Below, piece by piece: positions 9,349-20,000 of a DNA stretch of 64,000 nucleotides. Position 1 is the first letter of the stretch. Each line of letters begins with the position of its first letter. This DNA is from Gyrodactylus bullatarudis (taxonomy: Eukaryota; Platyhelminthes; Monogenea; Gyrodactylidea; Gyrodactylidae): positions 124,001 to 188,000 of the forward strand of contig SSNU01000172.1 of assembly GCA_012064415.1 (NCBI GenBank). Reading direction: 5' to 3'. Position numbers and translations under genes: made by a program. The notes under the pieces were generated by a model, which was not told where the DNA came from, ran no database searches, and saw nothing but the letters and a program-made list of their open reading frames with translations.

Positions 9349-10419
9349 ATGTCTAATCTGGGTGACACCACACGGACAAGAGTTGCACTAGTTTACAAAA
9401 GTACTGAAAGCCTCCTCCAGCGTTTAACAGATCATCAAGTCCTTAAGGATAAATATGCTCAATTATCGGCATCAGAGATTATTAGTTTGACAACTGTCGT
9501 GAGGAATATATTTCGTCGTGAAGATAGTTGTCTAAGAATCAATCTTGATACTAGTCTCATGATAATTGGAGACACCTTTGCTCATTATGGACATTTACTA
9601 AGAATATTTTATCTGAACGGTTTTCCCCCATATCGGACTTATGTATTTCTGGGCAATTTTGTTGACCGCGGTCACAAGAATTTAGAGACTATAACTCTCC
9701 TCTATTGTCTAAAGATTCGGTTTCCTAATAATATTTATCTCATTCGAGGAACCCATGAGTGTTCCATCATCTCTCGAGATTATGGTCTTTTAGATGAGTG
9801 CACAAAAAGATTCCCCCAAAAGGTCTGGGATGTCCTGGTAGCCTCATTCGAGTATTTACCCTGTTCAGCAATTGTCAATGATAAGTTGTTCTTGGTTCAC
9901 AGCGGAATTTCTCCAAATTTCCTCTATACTAATATTAAGAAAGTATCTGATCTGGTCAACTACATAAATACGAATATTGTCAGACCAGTGAAGAATTTCA
10001 ATAATCAGTTGTTGACGCAATTGATTTGGTCAGAACCATCATCCTTGACCAAGTCATGGGAGCCTTCTCCAACGGGACAAGGGCTTCTTTTTGGGGCTAA
10101 AGTTGTGGAAGAGTTGACAGAAAAGTTGAAGATTGACTTAATCATACGATCGAATGAATTTCTCAATGCTGGCTTTGAGTATTTTGCCAATAAGAAAATG
10201 TTGTCAATATTCTCAGTGCCAAATTTCATGAATACTTATCGCAACAATGGGGTTATCGTCATGTTTAACAAGACAAGCAATGATGAACCACGTCCATTGT
10301 TGTATAAAATTTTACAGGTAAAAGTGATTGGCCAGTACCGGAAGAAACCAACTAGCAAAATGAACTTGACAATTGAAGTCGTAAAGGAGGCCGATATTGA
10401 ATTGAAATCAATAAGATGA
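9349..10419 (+). CDS. PP1-like serine/threonine pseudophosphatase, intronless
   Basis: This single-exon gene encodes 356 aa. The start is the first ATG (9349); the frame reaches further upstream only through TTG. The full PPP fold is recognisable, but signature motifs are altered. GDxHG reads GDTFAH (His to Phe77). GDxVDRG reads GNFVDRG (Asp to Asn103). GNHE reads GTHE (Asn to Thr135). The distal His that binds metal is Asn269 (RSNE). The phosphate-binding Arg of PP1 aligns with Thr242, and the PNY tyrosine is Phe293. Asp75, Arg107, His136 and His184 remain. Four of six metal ligands are therefore changed, so catalysis is unlikely. Absence of introns in this intron-rich region suggests a retrocopy. 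The reading frame is clean and the scaffold conserved, so it looks functional. AATAAA motifs follow at about 10507 and 10609. Confidence 0.88.
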   Translation: MSNLGDTTRTRVALVYKSTESLLQRLTDHQVLKDKYAQLSASEIISLTTVVRNIFRREDSCLRINLDTSLMIIGDTFAHYGHLLRIFYLNGFPPYRTYVFLGNFVDRGHKNLETITLLYCLKIRFPNNIYLIRGTHECSIISRDYGLLDECTKRFPQKVWDVLVASFEYLPCSAIVNDKLFLVHSGISPNFLYTNIKKVSDLVNYINTNIVRPVKNFNNQLLTQLIWSEPSSLTKSWEPSPTGQGLLFGAKVVEELTEKLKIDLIIRSNEFLNAGFEYFANKKMLSIFSVPNFMNTYRNNGVIVMFNKTSNDEPRPLLYKILQVKVIGQYRKKPTSKMNLTIEVVKEADIELKSIR

Positions 10420-10789
10420 TCACAAATTAAACTCTCTGATTGGACATTCAAATTAGCCAATCAGGTGAAGGGATGATTTGTAAGATTTTCAAGAATTCAA
10501 ATGATGAATAAAGATTTCTGTTACATCAATGAAAATACAGCATGCTTTTGACTAGATTAAATTCTTTCCATAGTCAAAAGCCAAACTGTTACTGTGATAG
10601 GTTGAAAATAAATTATTGAGTTCCAATTCCCTAAAGTGTGTAGTATTGAATCACTATTTGGGCGAAGATATTGCGCAAGTTTAAAAAAAACAAATATCTC
10701 GCAAAAGAATGAAAAGAATTCAATAGAAAAGTAGAAATATACACGTACTTAAATAGGAGAATTTTTTTTCATTTAACTGTTGGGAAGAA

Positions 10790-10928
10790 ATGTTTTGGAA
10801 CTCTTTTGCTCGATTCTACGTGACCCATCCAAGAATATATCCTTACTCACAATACATGTACGGGGGTAGGAATTGGCTCTATAGACGATTTGGAATGTAT
10901 CCGTTTATGGGATACCCTGGAGCTTATG
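10790..10928 (+). CDS. tyrosine-rich small protein A, first exon
   Basis: The ATG at 10790 opens a peptide of 46 residues (MFWNSFARFYVTHPRIYPYS and onward to GMYPFMGYPGAYG), followed by a good donor GTAAGT at 10929. Read-through reaches a stop within five codons, so splicing is likely. No partner exon is certain; a plausible acceptor is the TTTCAG near 11030, or the unit at 11684 could be its second exon. It is rich in Tyr, Phe, Pro and Gly like the other members of this cluster. No signal peptide is visible. Function unknown. Confidence 0.5.
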
Positions 10929-11089
10929 GTAAGTACATTTATTAAAGTACAAATATATTAAACGAGTAGAATATCTGATGCAATTGTGATCAGAGTTGAT
11001 CAATGGGTCATTTAAAATTACTCGTTTCAGCAAATCATAATTTTTCGTCCAATAATTTCGTTTGGGAGGAAATAGGCAAGAATTGATGC

Positions 11090-11345
11090 TTAGAAGGACC
11101 TATGCATTACATGTAGCCTACCTTTGTTGTGACCTAGATTTCCATGACCATGTTCAACGGTAACTCTAGATTAATGTTCCAGGTTTGGCAATCCGTTTAA
11201 AGTCTGTGATATGCCAATCACAGCTGCTGACGAAACTCTAATGGTGTGTTTCACCGAGCGCGAGCACGTCAACTCAACATGTCTAGTACAACGGGGGTTA
11301 TTAACGCCTACTAATGCAATCAGATAGGTTCTCTGGGGGTCAGTT
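11090..11345. other. compositionally distinct non-coding block
   Basis: These roughly 250 bp are clearly richer in G and C than the flanks, for example CACCGAGCGCGAGCACGTCA near 11254. I find no open frame, tRNA box B consensus or inverted repeat that explains this. It could be a short interspersed element or an RNA gene. Confidence 0.35.
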
Positions 11346-11683
11346 TAAGAAAGAAAAAAAAATTAATGCGAGTTATGAAAAATTTCTTTCTGATAAATCT
11401 GATTCAAGCAGGACTAAAACTGAAACAATAACTGAGTAGTACCCTTTAAAAATAATTGGAAATTCTAATATCCTAGAGGTTTTCATCAGCTCTCTTTTCT
11501 TTATATTATTAGCTGTAAACTAATATATTGGTGAACAAGGCTTAATTTCACATTTACACTAGACTTTCAATGTTTGTATTTGTACTTTTGCTGGAATAGA
11601 AATTTATTTCGTATAAAAATAGAGGATATAGTCAGAGACATTTTTTATCCATTTGTATCAAGAAATTAACTTGACTGAGAATC

Positions 11684-11794
11684 ATGATCTATGAGTATTT
11701 CACACCCTGGATGCGACTTGCTTACATGGGATATGATCCGTATGCATCATTCACGCCTCTCCAACGTGTCTTTGGTAACTACGGCTACTTTTGA
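11684..11794 (+). CDS. tyrosine-rich small protein B (36 aa) or second exon
   Basis: A 36-codon frame starts at ATG 11684 (MIYEYFTPWMRLAYMGYDPY) and ends with FGNYGYF and TGA. The GY/PY/FG composition matches neighbours A, C and D. It is too short to be judged alone; location and composition are the only support. It may instead be a coding exon spliced from A. Confidence 0.35.
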   Translation: MIYEYFTPWMRLAYMGYDPYASFTPLQRVFGNYGYF

Positions 11795-12703
11795 TGATTC
11801 GATGTAAATCTTTCGAAATTTCAAGCATACCTCTAGCTCAAAAAATGATTGGTTAGGAATTAATGCCTAGCATTTTCATCTAAAGGGATCATTTACATGA
11901 GATTTTACTCTTTAAAAAATAAAACATAGATATAAAAATTTAAACAAAAGCTTCTCTATTTTTTAAAGTCTCATTTGAGAGTAATCTAACACAGTCTATG
12001 GCAAAATAACACATTTTTTCTTTATACTTATCGGGATTGTTGACAATATTTTTGTTGGGTTGAAATAAAAAGATTCTGAAAATTTGAGAGTTTTTTGTGA
12101 TTTGAATTTCGAGAAATATTCAAATTTTTTTGCTCTCAAAAGTTTATTGAAGCTCGCATTATAATTCTATAAAGACAGAAATGATCTGCAAAAAATTCTC
12201 TACAACTCGTTGCCTCAAACTTTTGAACTACCTCTTCTGGCTTACAAGTTATGCTCGATATTATCTCTATTTTTTTAGCAAAAGTGAAACATTCAAATCT
12301 CTTTTAGAAGCTGTTAGGCATGGCGCAGGAGATTTTCCTTACACGGTCATGTGTGAAAATAGCTTAAACATATGAATCTACATTGAAAATTAGGGTAAAC
12401 GTCTCAGAAATAACCAAAACAGTGATAAACTCGGCTTTTTTATATTCAATTTTTAAAGATTCGAATGAATTTTCTAACTGTTGTTGTCTGATCACGGTGA
12501 AGTTTTCAAAAAGTCCTATTATTTAAAACCTGACGAGTATATTGTCAAAATTCCACTGAGTATACAGGAAAAGTTTTTCTTTGCTAGACTGTGTAATACT
12601 ATAATCACAATTGCCTTCGTAATAATATAAATCGTAATAAAATCTTTGAATGTAAAAAGGAAGACACACACTAAAGTACTTGCACTAAACAAAGAGCAAA
12701 ATT
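11795..12703. other. spacer within the tyrosine-rich cluster
   Basis: No convincing gene is seen. A 64-codon frame at 12181-12375 has a normal ATG but no family resemblance and a composition unlike its neighbours. Confidence 0.4.
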
Positions 12704-13036
12704 ATGGCAAAGACATGGCGAAGAATGTTTCGTAGATATCCGTATGATTATTACAATTATTCATCATCCTATTACTATCCAATGTATTATCCGAGCTCAT
12801 ATGCGCATTTTGGGAATATGAACTACTATTATCCCTACATGGGTTACTCTCCATTTATGAATATGTTTGGAAGGATTCCTTACTATCCATATTATGGGGC
12901 ATATGGTAATTTTTACAATGCCTATTTCCCCTATATATATCCTCATTTATATAATTTTCCCATACAGGGATTTGATTATCACATGTATGCTGAACGAGAA
13001 CATCACAATAGCGATTCTACTGCACGTGAGTCTTGA
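12704..13036 (+). CDS. tyrosine-rich protein C, 110 aa
   Basis: The frame begins with a true ATG. The N-terminus is basic (MAKTWRRMFRRYP), then follows a long Tyr-Pro-Asn-rich segment with repeated YYYP, MGYSPF and YYPYYGAYG motifs. About 28 of 110 residues are Tyr. The last 20 residues are polar and acidic. No signal peptide, membrane segment or known domain is visible. A donor-like GTGAGT at 13025 lies just before the stop, so the end could be spliced. The GAYG in the middle corresponds to the exon end of gene A. Tyr-rich proteins often self-associate or cross-link; that is only a suggestion here. Confidence 0.6.
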   Translation: MAKTWRRMFRRYPYDYYNYSSSYYYPMYYPSSYAHFGNMNYYYPYMGYSPFMNMFGRIPYYPYYGAYGNFYNAYFPYIYPHLYNFPIQGFDYHMYAEREHHNSDSTARES

Positions 13037-13127
13037 ATTTTAATTTTTTTTCTTCATCATTTTACAAAAGAAAACGTCAAATTTTTCAACTTTTGCCAGC
13101 CTCCATGTCACTGAAAAAAAAACATGT

Positions 13128-13172
13128 CACTTTTGTTTGTTTTTGTGTAAAGATTAAGGATATAATTCTGAA
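13128..13172 (+). repeat. 45-bp direct repeat, copy 1
   Basis: This stretch matches 14199-14243 at all but one position (TTCTGAA against TTTTGAA). Copy 2 lies just upstream of tyrosine-rich gene D, while no gene follows copy 1. It may be a duplicated promoter or 5' UTR whose gene has been lost. Confidence 0.75.
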
Positions 13173-13253
13173 AAACTGAGTATTTGATCCGAAAAAAATT
13201 TGCTCTGGTTTATTTAAGATGTTTTTAGACATTAAACCTACACGAGAAGTGAG

Positions 13254-13345
13254 GTCACAGGTTATTACTATGTCTTCTGTAGCTGTGAAAAGACAATCTT
13301 CATCAAGTTTGATATCACATGGGCATAGTAATAGCCTGTGACTGC
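13254..13345. repeat. imperfect hairpin
   Basis: GTCACAGGTTATTACTATG pairs with CATAGTAATAGCCTGTGAC about 50 nt downstream, with one mismatch. It may be a small MITE or a structured RNA. Confidence 0.5.
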
Positions 13346-13389
13346 ACTTTGCTAATAGGAGAAAATTTTCTGAAAATCTGCGAGAATTT

Positions 13390-13476
13390 TAAGTACTTTT
13401 ATGAATACAATATTTTAAAGAAAGGGCTAACAAGTTAAAAATCCTTGCTTTAAAATATCATGAAAGTACTTATATT
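13390..13476. ncRNA. possible microRNA-like hairpin
   Basis: TAAGTACTTTTATGA pairs with TCATGAAAGTACTTA (14 of 15 Watson-Crick plus one G:U). Inside a six-base bulge, TATTTTAAAG pairs with CTTTAAAATA. The loop is about 27 nt. The size and shape suit a pre-microRNA or a tiny MITE, and expression is unknown. Confidence 0.3.
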
Positions 13477-14198
13477 GGCATGTAAAGACTGATGAGTATG
13501 CGCCTATATCTCAACAAATTTGGGCATCGCCTTCCATTTATAAATAGTAGAGAGCATAGTCAAAGTAAAAGATGAAATTGCTATTCATCTATTAGATTTT
13601 TAAGGAACTTTGATTACTGCTCCTCAGAAAGATGCATTAATAAAAGATTATTGCATTTATCATTGTTTAATTTAGATAGCAACAATGGCCATATAACACT
13701 TCGGCAACTACATAAATGAAAATAGGTCAACAGTGGACAGAAAATAGGCAAAAGGTCCCCAAAAATAATTGAAGGTTGCTTCCTTACACTGTGTGCGATA
13801 GTTTAGTATTTTGAAAAATCTATGATTTCATTAAAGCGAAACAAGGCATAAAGAGTTGACCGATCAAATAAAGAAACTTTATCATTGCATGTACTGTTAA
13901 ATTTTGAACTGATGAAAGTTGAGTTTGTGAGTAATAGAGAGGGGGTCTATCTCTTTTATTACATGTGGGATTTTTGAAAATTAAAAGTGAATCAAACATT
14001 GTTTAAACATTTTTCTACAGCTTTTCGAAGATTCTAATACTCGATATGCACACAATTCGATGAGATGAAAAAACTTCAGTCATCATATGCTGGATACGAA
14101 TTCATTAAAACAATTAACAAATTAATTCATTGATTTAAAGATTGCTTTCGAAATGACAGGAGAAATAACCTTGAAAATGCGATGTTATCGAACCCTAA

Positions 14199-14243
14199 CA
14201 CTTTTGTTTGTTTTTGTGTAAAGATTAAGGATATAATTTTGAA
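14199..14243 (+). promoter_or_regulatory. 45-bp repeated block upstream of gene D
   Basis: It includes AAGATTAAGGATATAATTTT and ends 23 bp before the ATG of gene D. The near-identical copy at 13128-13172 suggests a conserved promoter or leader, or simply recent duplication. Confidence 0.45.
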
Positions 14244-14266
14244 GAAGGATTTAATTTTTTATTTTT

Positions 14267-14470
14267 ATGTACCCTGTTTCACATTCAGTCTTCTATTCGC
14301 CATTTTATGGAGTTTTTCCAAAGTTTTCGGTTTGGGATCAACAACAAGCAAGTCCTCTCCTAGCACCATTACTAATGGGAAGATATCCTGGCTTTTACAA
14401 TAACTACTATGGGTCAGGATATTCATCTGGACCGCCACAGTATGGAAAGTACCAGAGAACATTTCGATAG
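14267..14470 (+). CDS. tyrosine-rich small protein D, 67 aa
   Basis: The ATG at 14267 opens MYPVSHSVFYSPFYGVFPKF, continues through a Leu-Pro segment and ends in a Gly-Tyr-rich tail (PGFYNNYYGSGYSSG). An AATAAA lies about 30 bp after the stop. It resembles C in Tyr, Pro and Gly use but not in alignable sequence. No signal peptide is clear. Function unknown. Confidence 0.5.
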   Translation: MYPVSHSVFYSPFYGVFPKFSVWDQQQASPLLAPLLMGRYPGFYNNYYGSGYSSGPPQYGKYQRTFR

Positions 14471-14789
14471 ATTCCAAATTGACCGTTTCGAATTTTTTGA
14501 ATAAATTTATTTTTAACATTTTTGTTCAGTTCTAAAATCAGATCATTTATTCTTGGTGATTCAATAAAAATAATTTATAATATTAGATTTAATGGCTATT
14601 CCAGTTCTTAATTAATGATCATGAAAGATACACAGATCAATAACACAGCAATCTCAAGTAATCATTAATTCTGTCATCTTGGCATTTAATACAAGTTGAG
14701 TATATAATAATATGTAATAATATCACTGATAGGGTAGATAAATATAAAAAATATCTATTTTAGGAATAGTAAAGATTTACAAGTATCAC

Positions 14790-16504
14790 TCATGTCCATG
14801 GAAAGCCGTTAGAGTGTAAAATACATCCGATAAAGGAGTATGTGAGAAAATACCCCAACAAGCATATATCAACAGTCCTTCGGTACTCGAATGGATTAAT
14901 TGCATATAAAATGCTATAGGGTAGATTTTTTTCAATTTCTCTGTCCCGTTTTGTACGATCACTATTGAGATCTTTTTCATGTCTAGACTTTCTATCATTG
15001 GGATCTTCCACAAAAATATTCAAGATTGTTGTCTGCTTGTAAAGACGCAGGGCAATGAACCAATAGACAATTGGACATGAGGATAATATCATTCTAGTCA
15101 TGACCTAAAATAAAATTCAAGTTTGTGTTCAAGAAAGTTATACTAAAGTGCTTTTCCTTCAACTGACAAGGCAATAGACAGAAAAGTAAACACAAACATA
15201 CCAGAGAAACCGGATTTTAAAAGAGAAATCATTTCAAGAATAAAAGAAATACTCACTTGAACGTGCATATGTGTCAGGGCGAACATTGTAAGAAATAACA
15301 GATGATAAATGTGAATGACAAAACGGGAGTTGAGATTCTTGTTAAAGTGCTTAATTCCCAATGAGAGATAACTTTTGGGTTCTTTTTTATAAAAGGAAGA
15401 GCTGGCAAACACAGAGGTCAAGAAGATTGGTACGGCAAGAAGGAAATTGGGAATTTGTTTAATCTGGAAATACTTCAAAAACCCATTTCCCCAAACCTCT
15501 TTTTGCATGTAGTTATAGGCAGATGGAAGTCTTTCTTTACACCACAATGGAACTGTTTGATTACTATTCTTGTTCAAATTAAGAGCCAAGTTAAAGTTTT
15601 CTCTCGAGAAGTAACTGAGAGATTCGCTATGAATTGATGGTAGTAGATTGATAGGGACTTTAGACATGAGCTCACCATCACAAAAGAGAGAATAAATGTA
15701 AATCTGATAGATGATAAATGGTGTAAAGAATAAGAATATTGATATTGCAATTTTCCCTAAGAAAAAAATGACCTTCTTCCAAAAGATAAGAGAATCTTTA
15801 ATTGTTTTGGTGTTGCAAAAGCTTTTACGAATTTCCAAGATTGACTGTACAAATATTGGATGAATAAAAAACACTACATTGAGAACTCCATTGCTTCTTG
15901 CGAATCCGCTAAGCATCAACGCAATGAATGACCAAGAATACGATTTCATTTCATAATAGAGTAGTCCAGAGATGGTTGTCAGGAAGAAAATTGATTCGGA
16001 ATATAAACTGAGAAAAAATACCAGAGCTGGATTACACATAAATAAGAGGCAAGTTAGAATAGCCAATCTTTCACATTTGAAAATGGCTATAGTCAATCGG
16101 TAGAGCTGAATGATTGCCAATACATTTATGATGAAATTTACTAGAATTCCACTCAAAATAGTGGAATTTAGAACATCGAGATTCATAAAGTTGAGTGGAC
16201 CAACGATGAAAGTTCTGAATATATTAATGAGAATGGGAAGAAATGGGAAAAAAGCTGTAGAGGTGTCAATTACATAACCGTGAGTTGATACAAAAGTGAA
16301 ATAGATAGAATCCCATCGCATAAAATGCTTGAGAATTGAAAAAATATTGGTGTTTGAATTAGTTTCGCTCTTTATGAATGGTGGATAGAAGGCATCTGAG
16401 ATGTGATCCGGTATAGGACTTAACAGTACAATGAATGAATATGAAAACAGTCTAAAAAGAATAAAAATGAATAACAAATTGAGTCCGCCGTCATAGATTT
16501 TCAT
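14790..16504 (-). CDS. PIGV: GPI mannosyltransferase 2 (PIG-V)
   Basis: Exons 16504-15257 and 15104-14790 give about 520 aa, close to the human length as I recall it (493). The start is the first ATG (16504); the frame upstream is open only to a TTG. The 152-nt intron (15105-15256) joins THMHVQ to VMTRMILSSCPIVYWFIA, matching the known HVQ-T-R-CSSSPVLYW region of PIG-V. The luminal motif RWDSIYF with a following HGY and AFFPFLP is diagnostic. The protein has many membrane segments. PIG-V acts in the ER membrane and adds the second mannose to the GPI anchor precursor. A charged stretch near residue 450 (DRKSRHEKDLNSDRTKRD) is unusual. It is transcribed toward the tyrosine-rich cluster. Confidence 0.9.
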
Positions 16505-17077
16505 TTGAAACAGCTGATTACAATTCAAAAGTTTGTTAATTTTAAACAGGAACACAATTCTCTTGTTTTTTGTTTTATTCAGTGAGAACAATATTTTATA
16601 TTATTCAAATTAATCGTGTTCTATAAAATAGAATTTATTTGTTGTTCAATATTATTGAATTAATAATCATTGACTATTTTAATTATCAAATTTTAATAGT
16701 CACTATTTTTCAATAATAATTCTACTTTCTTGTACATCATTTTGATCAACTATTAATTGAATTTGATTCGATTTATTTTTAGATAATTTCTTATTACTTT
16801 CACATTACATCAGATAAAATAAAGGCTGCCTTAAAAAATCTGGCAGTTGGACAAACCAACTCAGTGGATTAGCTCAATAATGTTCTATCTATCGAATTCC
16901 TTGATTATCAGGAAATGTGATCAATATTCACATATTTACTTTAAAGTAATCATAGTTTAATGATACAATATATATTAGTAACCAATCGCAATCCTTCTAG
17001 AATTACGCGATAAATATTGCTCCTTCTAACTGATATAGTCTTTTAAATGATACTTTCTCCAATAATTATTCATTCCG
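16505..17077. other. AT-rich intergenic spacer
   Basis: It lies between divergent PIG-V and the proposed first exon of the nuclear receptor gene, and should carry both promoters. No specific site is recognised. Confidence 0.4.
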
Positions 17078-20000
17078 ATGGAAGGCGATACCAACAATGA
17101 AAGTCTTACGTTTAACCTGACCCCTGATTCCTCTGACAAAGCTTTCACTAAGCGACGCAATAATGAAACTCGATCCAGTGAGTTTTCATATCTATTTCCA
17201 TGACCTTTTATTCATCATAAAAACTTTCTCAATTGTATAATCTGGATTCTAGCTAGAGTCACTGGTAAAGATTAGACATGCTTGAAATTTTAAAAATGTT
17301 CTTCTTCAGATTTATTTTAGGCTTCTTACTAGGCTCCAAGTATTGTCACTACATGTTTTACACATGTTAACACATGTAACATTTAGGGACACTGGCTGAT
17401 CCATAACCAAATATACAAGACGATTACGATTAAATTCAAGTTGAGAGGAGTTCCATGAATCAATATTAAATTTAACCATAGTCAGAGATAACTAGATTAT
17501 AGATATTTAACAATATGCTTCACCCCATAAATTAACCTTCAAAGTCCCACTGGGTTATTTCTATCACACATCATTTAAGCAACTCTTTATAGTTCATCTA
17601 AGCCTCAGAAAATACTTCGTTTACCCCCAGATAATAATTTGATAGGAAATCTATTAATCTTCTGGAATACGTGAAAAACTCAGCTTTATCGTTCGCCAAA
17701 CTAGTGCTATACAAATTCAAAGAAAGTTGAAGAAATTAATTTTTATTTAAAACGTTTTTTTGAAAACCTATTTCCCAAGATCATGGATAGAAAGTAAGAT
17801 AACTTTTATCGAGTAATCATACCTGTAGGATACCAATGTGTATTTGCTTGAACTCTATCTGCTAAAGCTTTCAAGATAGCCGAATTTCGGATCAAAAGAT
17901 GACTCAATTTTTGATCGATAACTCCTGAACTAAGAATAATTGTGTAGATAAAAACTCTAGATTCATAATCGGTGTATTCACAAACCATAGGATAGACAAA
18001 AGATTCAATGCGTGTTATGGACAAAATTGTTACTTAAAAAAAATTCATCTCGAGGTTGATGAGATTATATAGACTTGATACACTTGGCATTAAAATTATC
18101 GAGCTTTCCATTTTATCAAGTACAAGTGGGCAAGTAGATAACTAAACTATCCTGTCAAGTGAAATAATTATTAATTATCCTAGAATTCGCAGATTATACT
18201 ATATCTCATTTCCAAGCTGTGTCCCAGAAAGAAATTAACTAATTATAGAAGATTCTCTTTCATCCTTGTTCCTATTGGGAAATGTAACATTCCCAATTAA
18301 TGTTACCTTTCTTCTCAAAAATGTTCCCATACAACTCTCTACGTATCTTTCATTTCCAAATCTCTGATTAGTAATGTTTTTAGCTACGCTAAATTGTTCA
18401 TCTTTTGTCTTGAATCTATTCTTTCGATTTGTCAGTCTCACTCTTGTGACAAGTAAAAAGGTCCCTTCAATTTTCTACGTTATTTTCTAAAACTCGGCTC
18501 TATATTCTATGCAAAATTGGGATATGATTGATCTCAATTTAAATGAAAATAATGAAATTCATTCAATGAATACTAAATAACAAAGCTACGAGGAATTATT
18601 CGATAGGTTACAGTAGACTTGAGACTCAATTTGGTTTTATTACCCGATTGAAAAGTAGGGTCAAGAATGAATGACTCTCTAGTCCCCCTGATACAGAATA
18701 TGCGTTTTATAAAATTATTATCAAGACTGTTTCAAACATTTACTTTAATCTCATAAAAGAAATTTTAGAGTCTTTAAAGATACATAATAAAATATAATCA
18801 TAAAATAATAATTCAGTTTTCAAGAAGGGGTATTTGTAAGATTGGTGACATTGGACATTCTCATTTGCAGATATGGTTACAGTGGTAGGCCAAAATACAA
18901 TTTTGGATACTTTTTACGTACCACGAATTTTTTTTGACTTGAAAAAAGGAGCCAGTATGTGGTTGTGATGAGGTGAAACATTCGGGGATTGATTACATCA
19001 ATTTTTAAAATGGATTTATCTAGAACAGTCATGCCTTTCAAGTGAATCGAAAAAACATATTCTCAAATACAACACCTCATTGGTTAGTCGCCTTCTTGCT
19101 GAATGATATTTATTTTACAATTATGGTAATCTTTATTTTCGATAGCTTTTTTAGTTTTTTTGGCTATGTACATCAAAAACCAAGTCCGCTACTTTTAAGT
19201 AGTGAATAATTCTTCTTTAAAGAATTTATGGTATTTTGAATTGATTCAGATAATTAACTAAAAAAATTCAAATTCGAGGACGTACCTTGAAAAATACTCA
19301 TGAACAAAACTTAAATGTATTCATGATATTGAACACATTATGCCCTCTATATTATTGGAATATTCTGTCAGACGTAAAAGAGGAAACCCTTCCCCCAACC
19401 ATCGTATTATATTTAAAACAAAAACCCTAATAGATTTGAACTATAAAAGATTTTTTCGACTAAATTCTAAATACTAAATGTGAACAAATGTAGACCAGTT
19501 CTGAACAAAAAAATTAAAAATAAACTAAATGTGTAAATTGAATAAATGAAAAGTGACCATAAATATAATATTTAAACAGAAAGGAACCAAAAAGTGAGCT
19601 TAATTTTGGGGTCCTCAAATCCAATTACTTTATTTATTTCAATTACAAAACCAGTTTTAAATTGAATCCATGCATTCCGAACCAACTAAAAATTCATTTA
19701 ACATCGTATAAAACAAAAAAATCTTATTCAATGAGGTGTTGTATTTTTTCGATTTACTTGAAAGGCATGACTGTTTTAGATTTTAAAAATTGATGTAATC
19801 AATCCCCGAATGTTTCACCTCATCACAACCACATACTGGCCCCTTTTTTCAAGTCTTTCAAACTTTACACTCGTGGTGGGTATAGGGACTTTAGAATAAG
19901 CAGAATAAACATTGAAAGATTTTGAAAGTTTCTACAATCTTTTTGGGCAAATCTCATTCCATCCTCTTGAATGATGTGATTAAATATTCATTAATACAGT

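Noticed and set aside
12181..12375. 64-codon frame between Tyr-rich units
   Set aside because: It has neither the composition of its neighbours nor a recognised domain; likely chance.
16505..16591. 29-residue N-terminal extension of PIG-V
   Set aside because: It begins with TTG; the first ATG (16504) directly precedes the first membrane segment.
18235..18441. 68-codon minus-strand frame in the receptor intron
   Set aside because: It starts with GTG and has no homology or splice logic.
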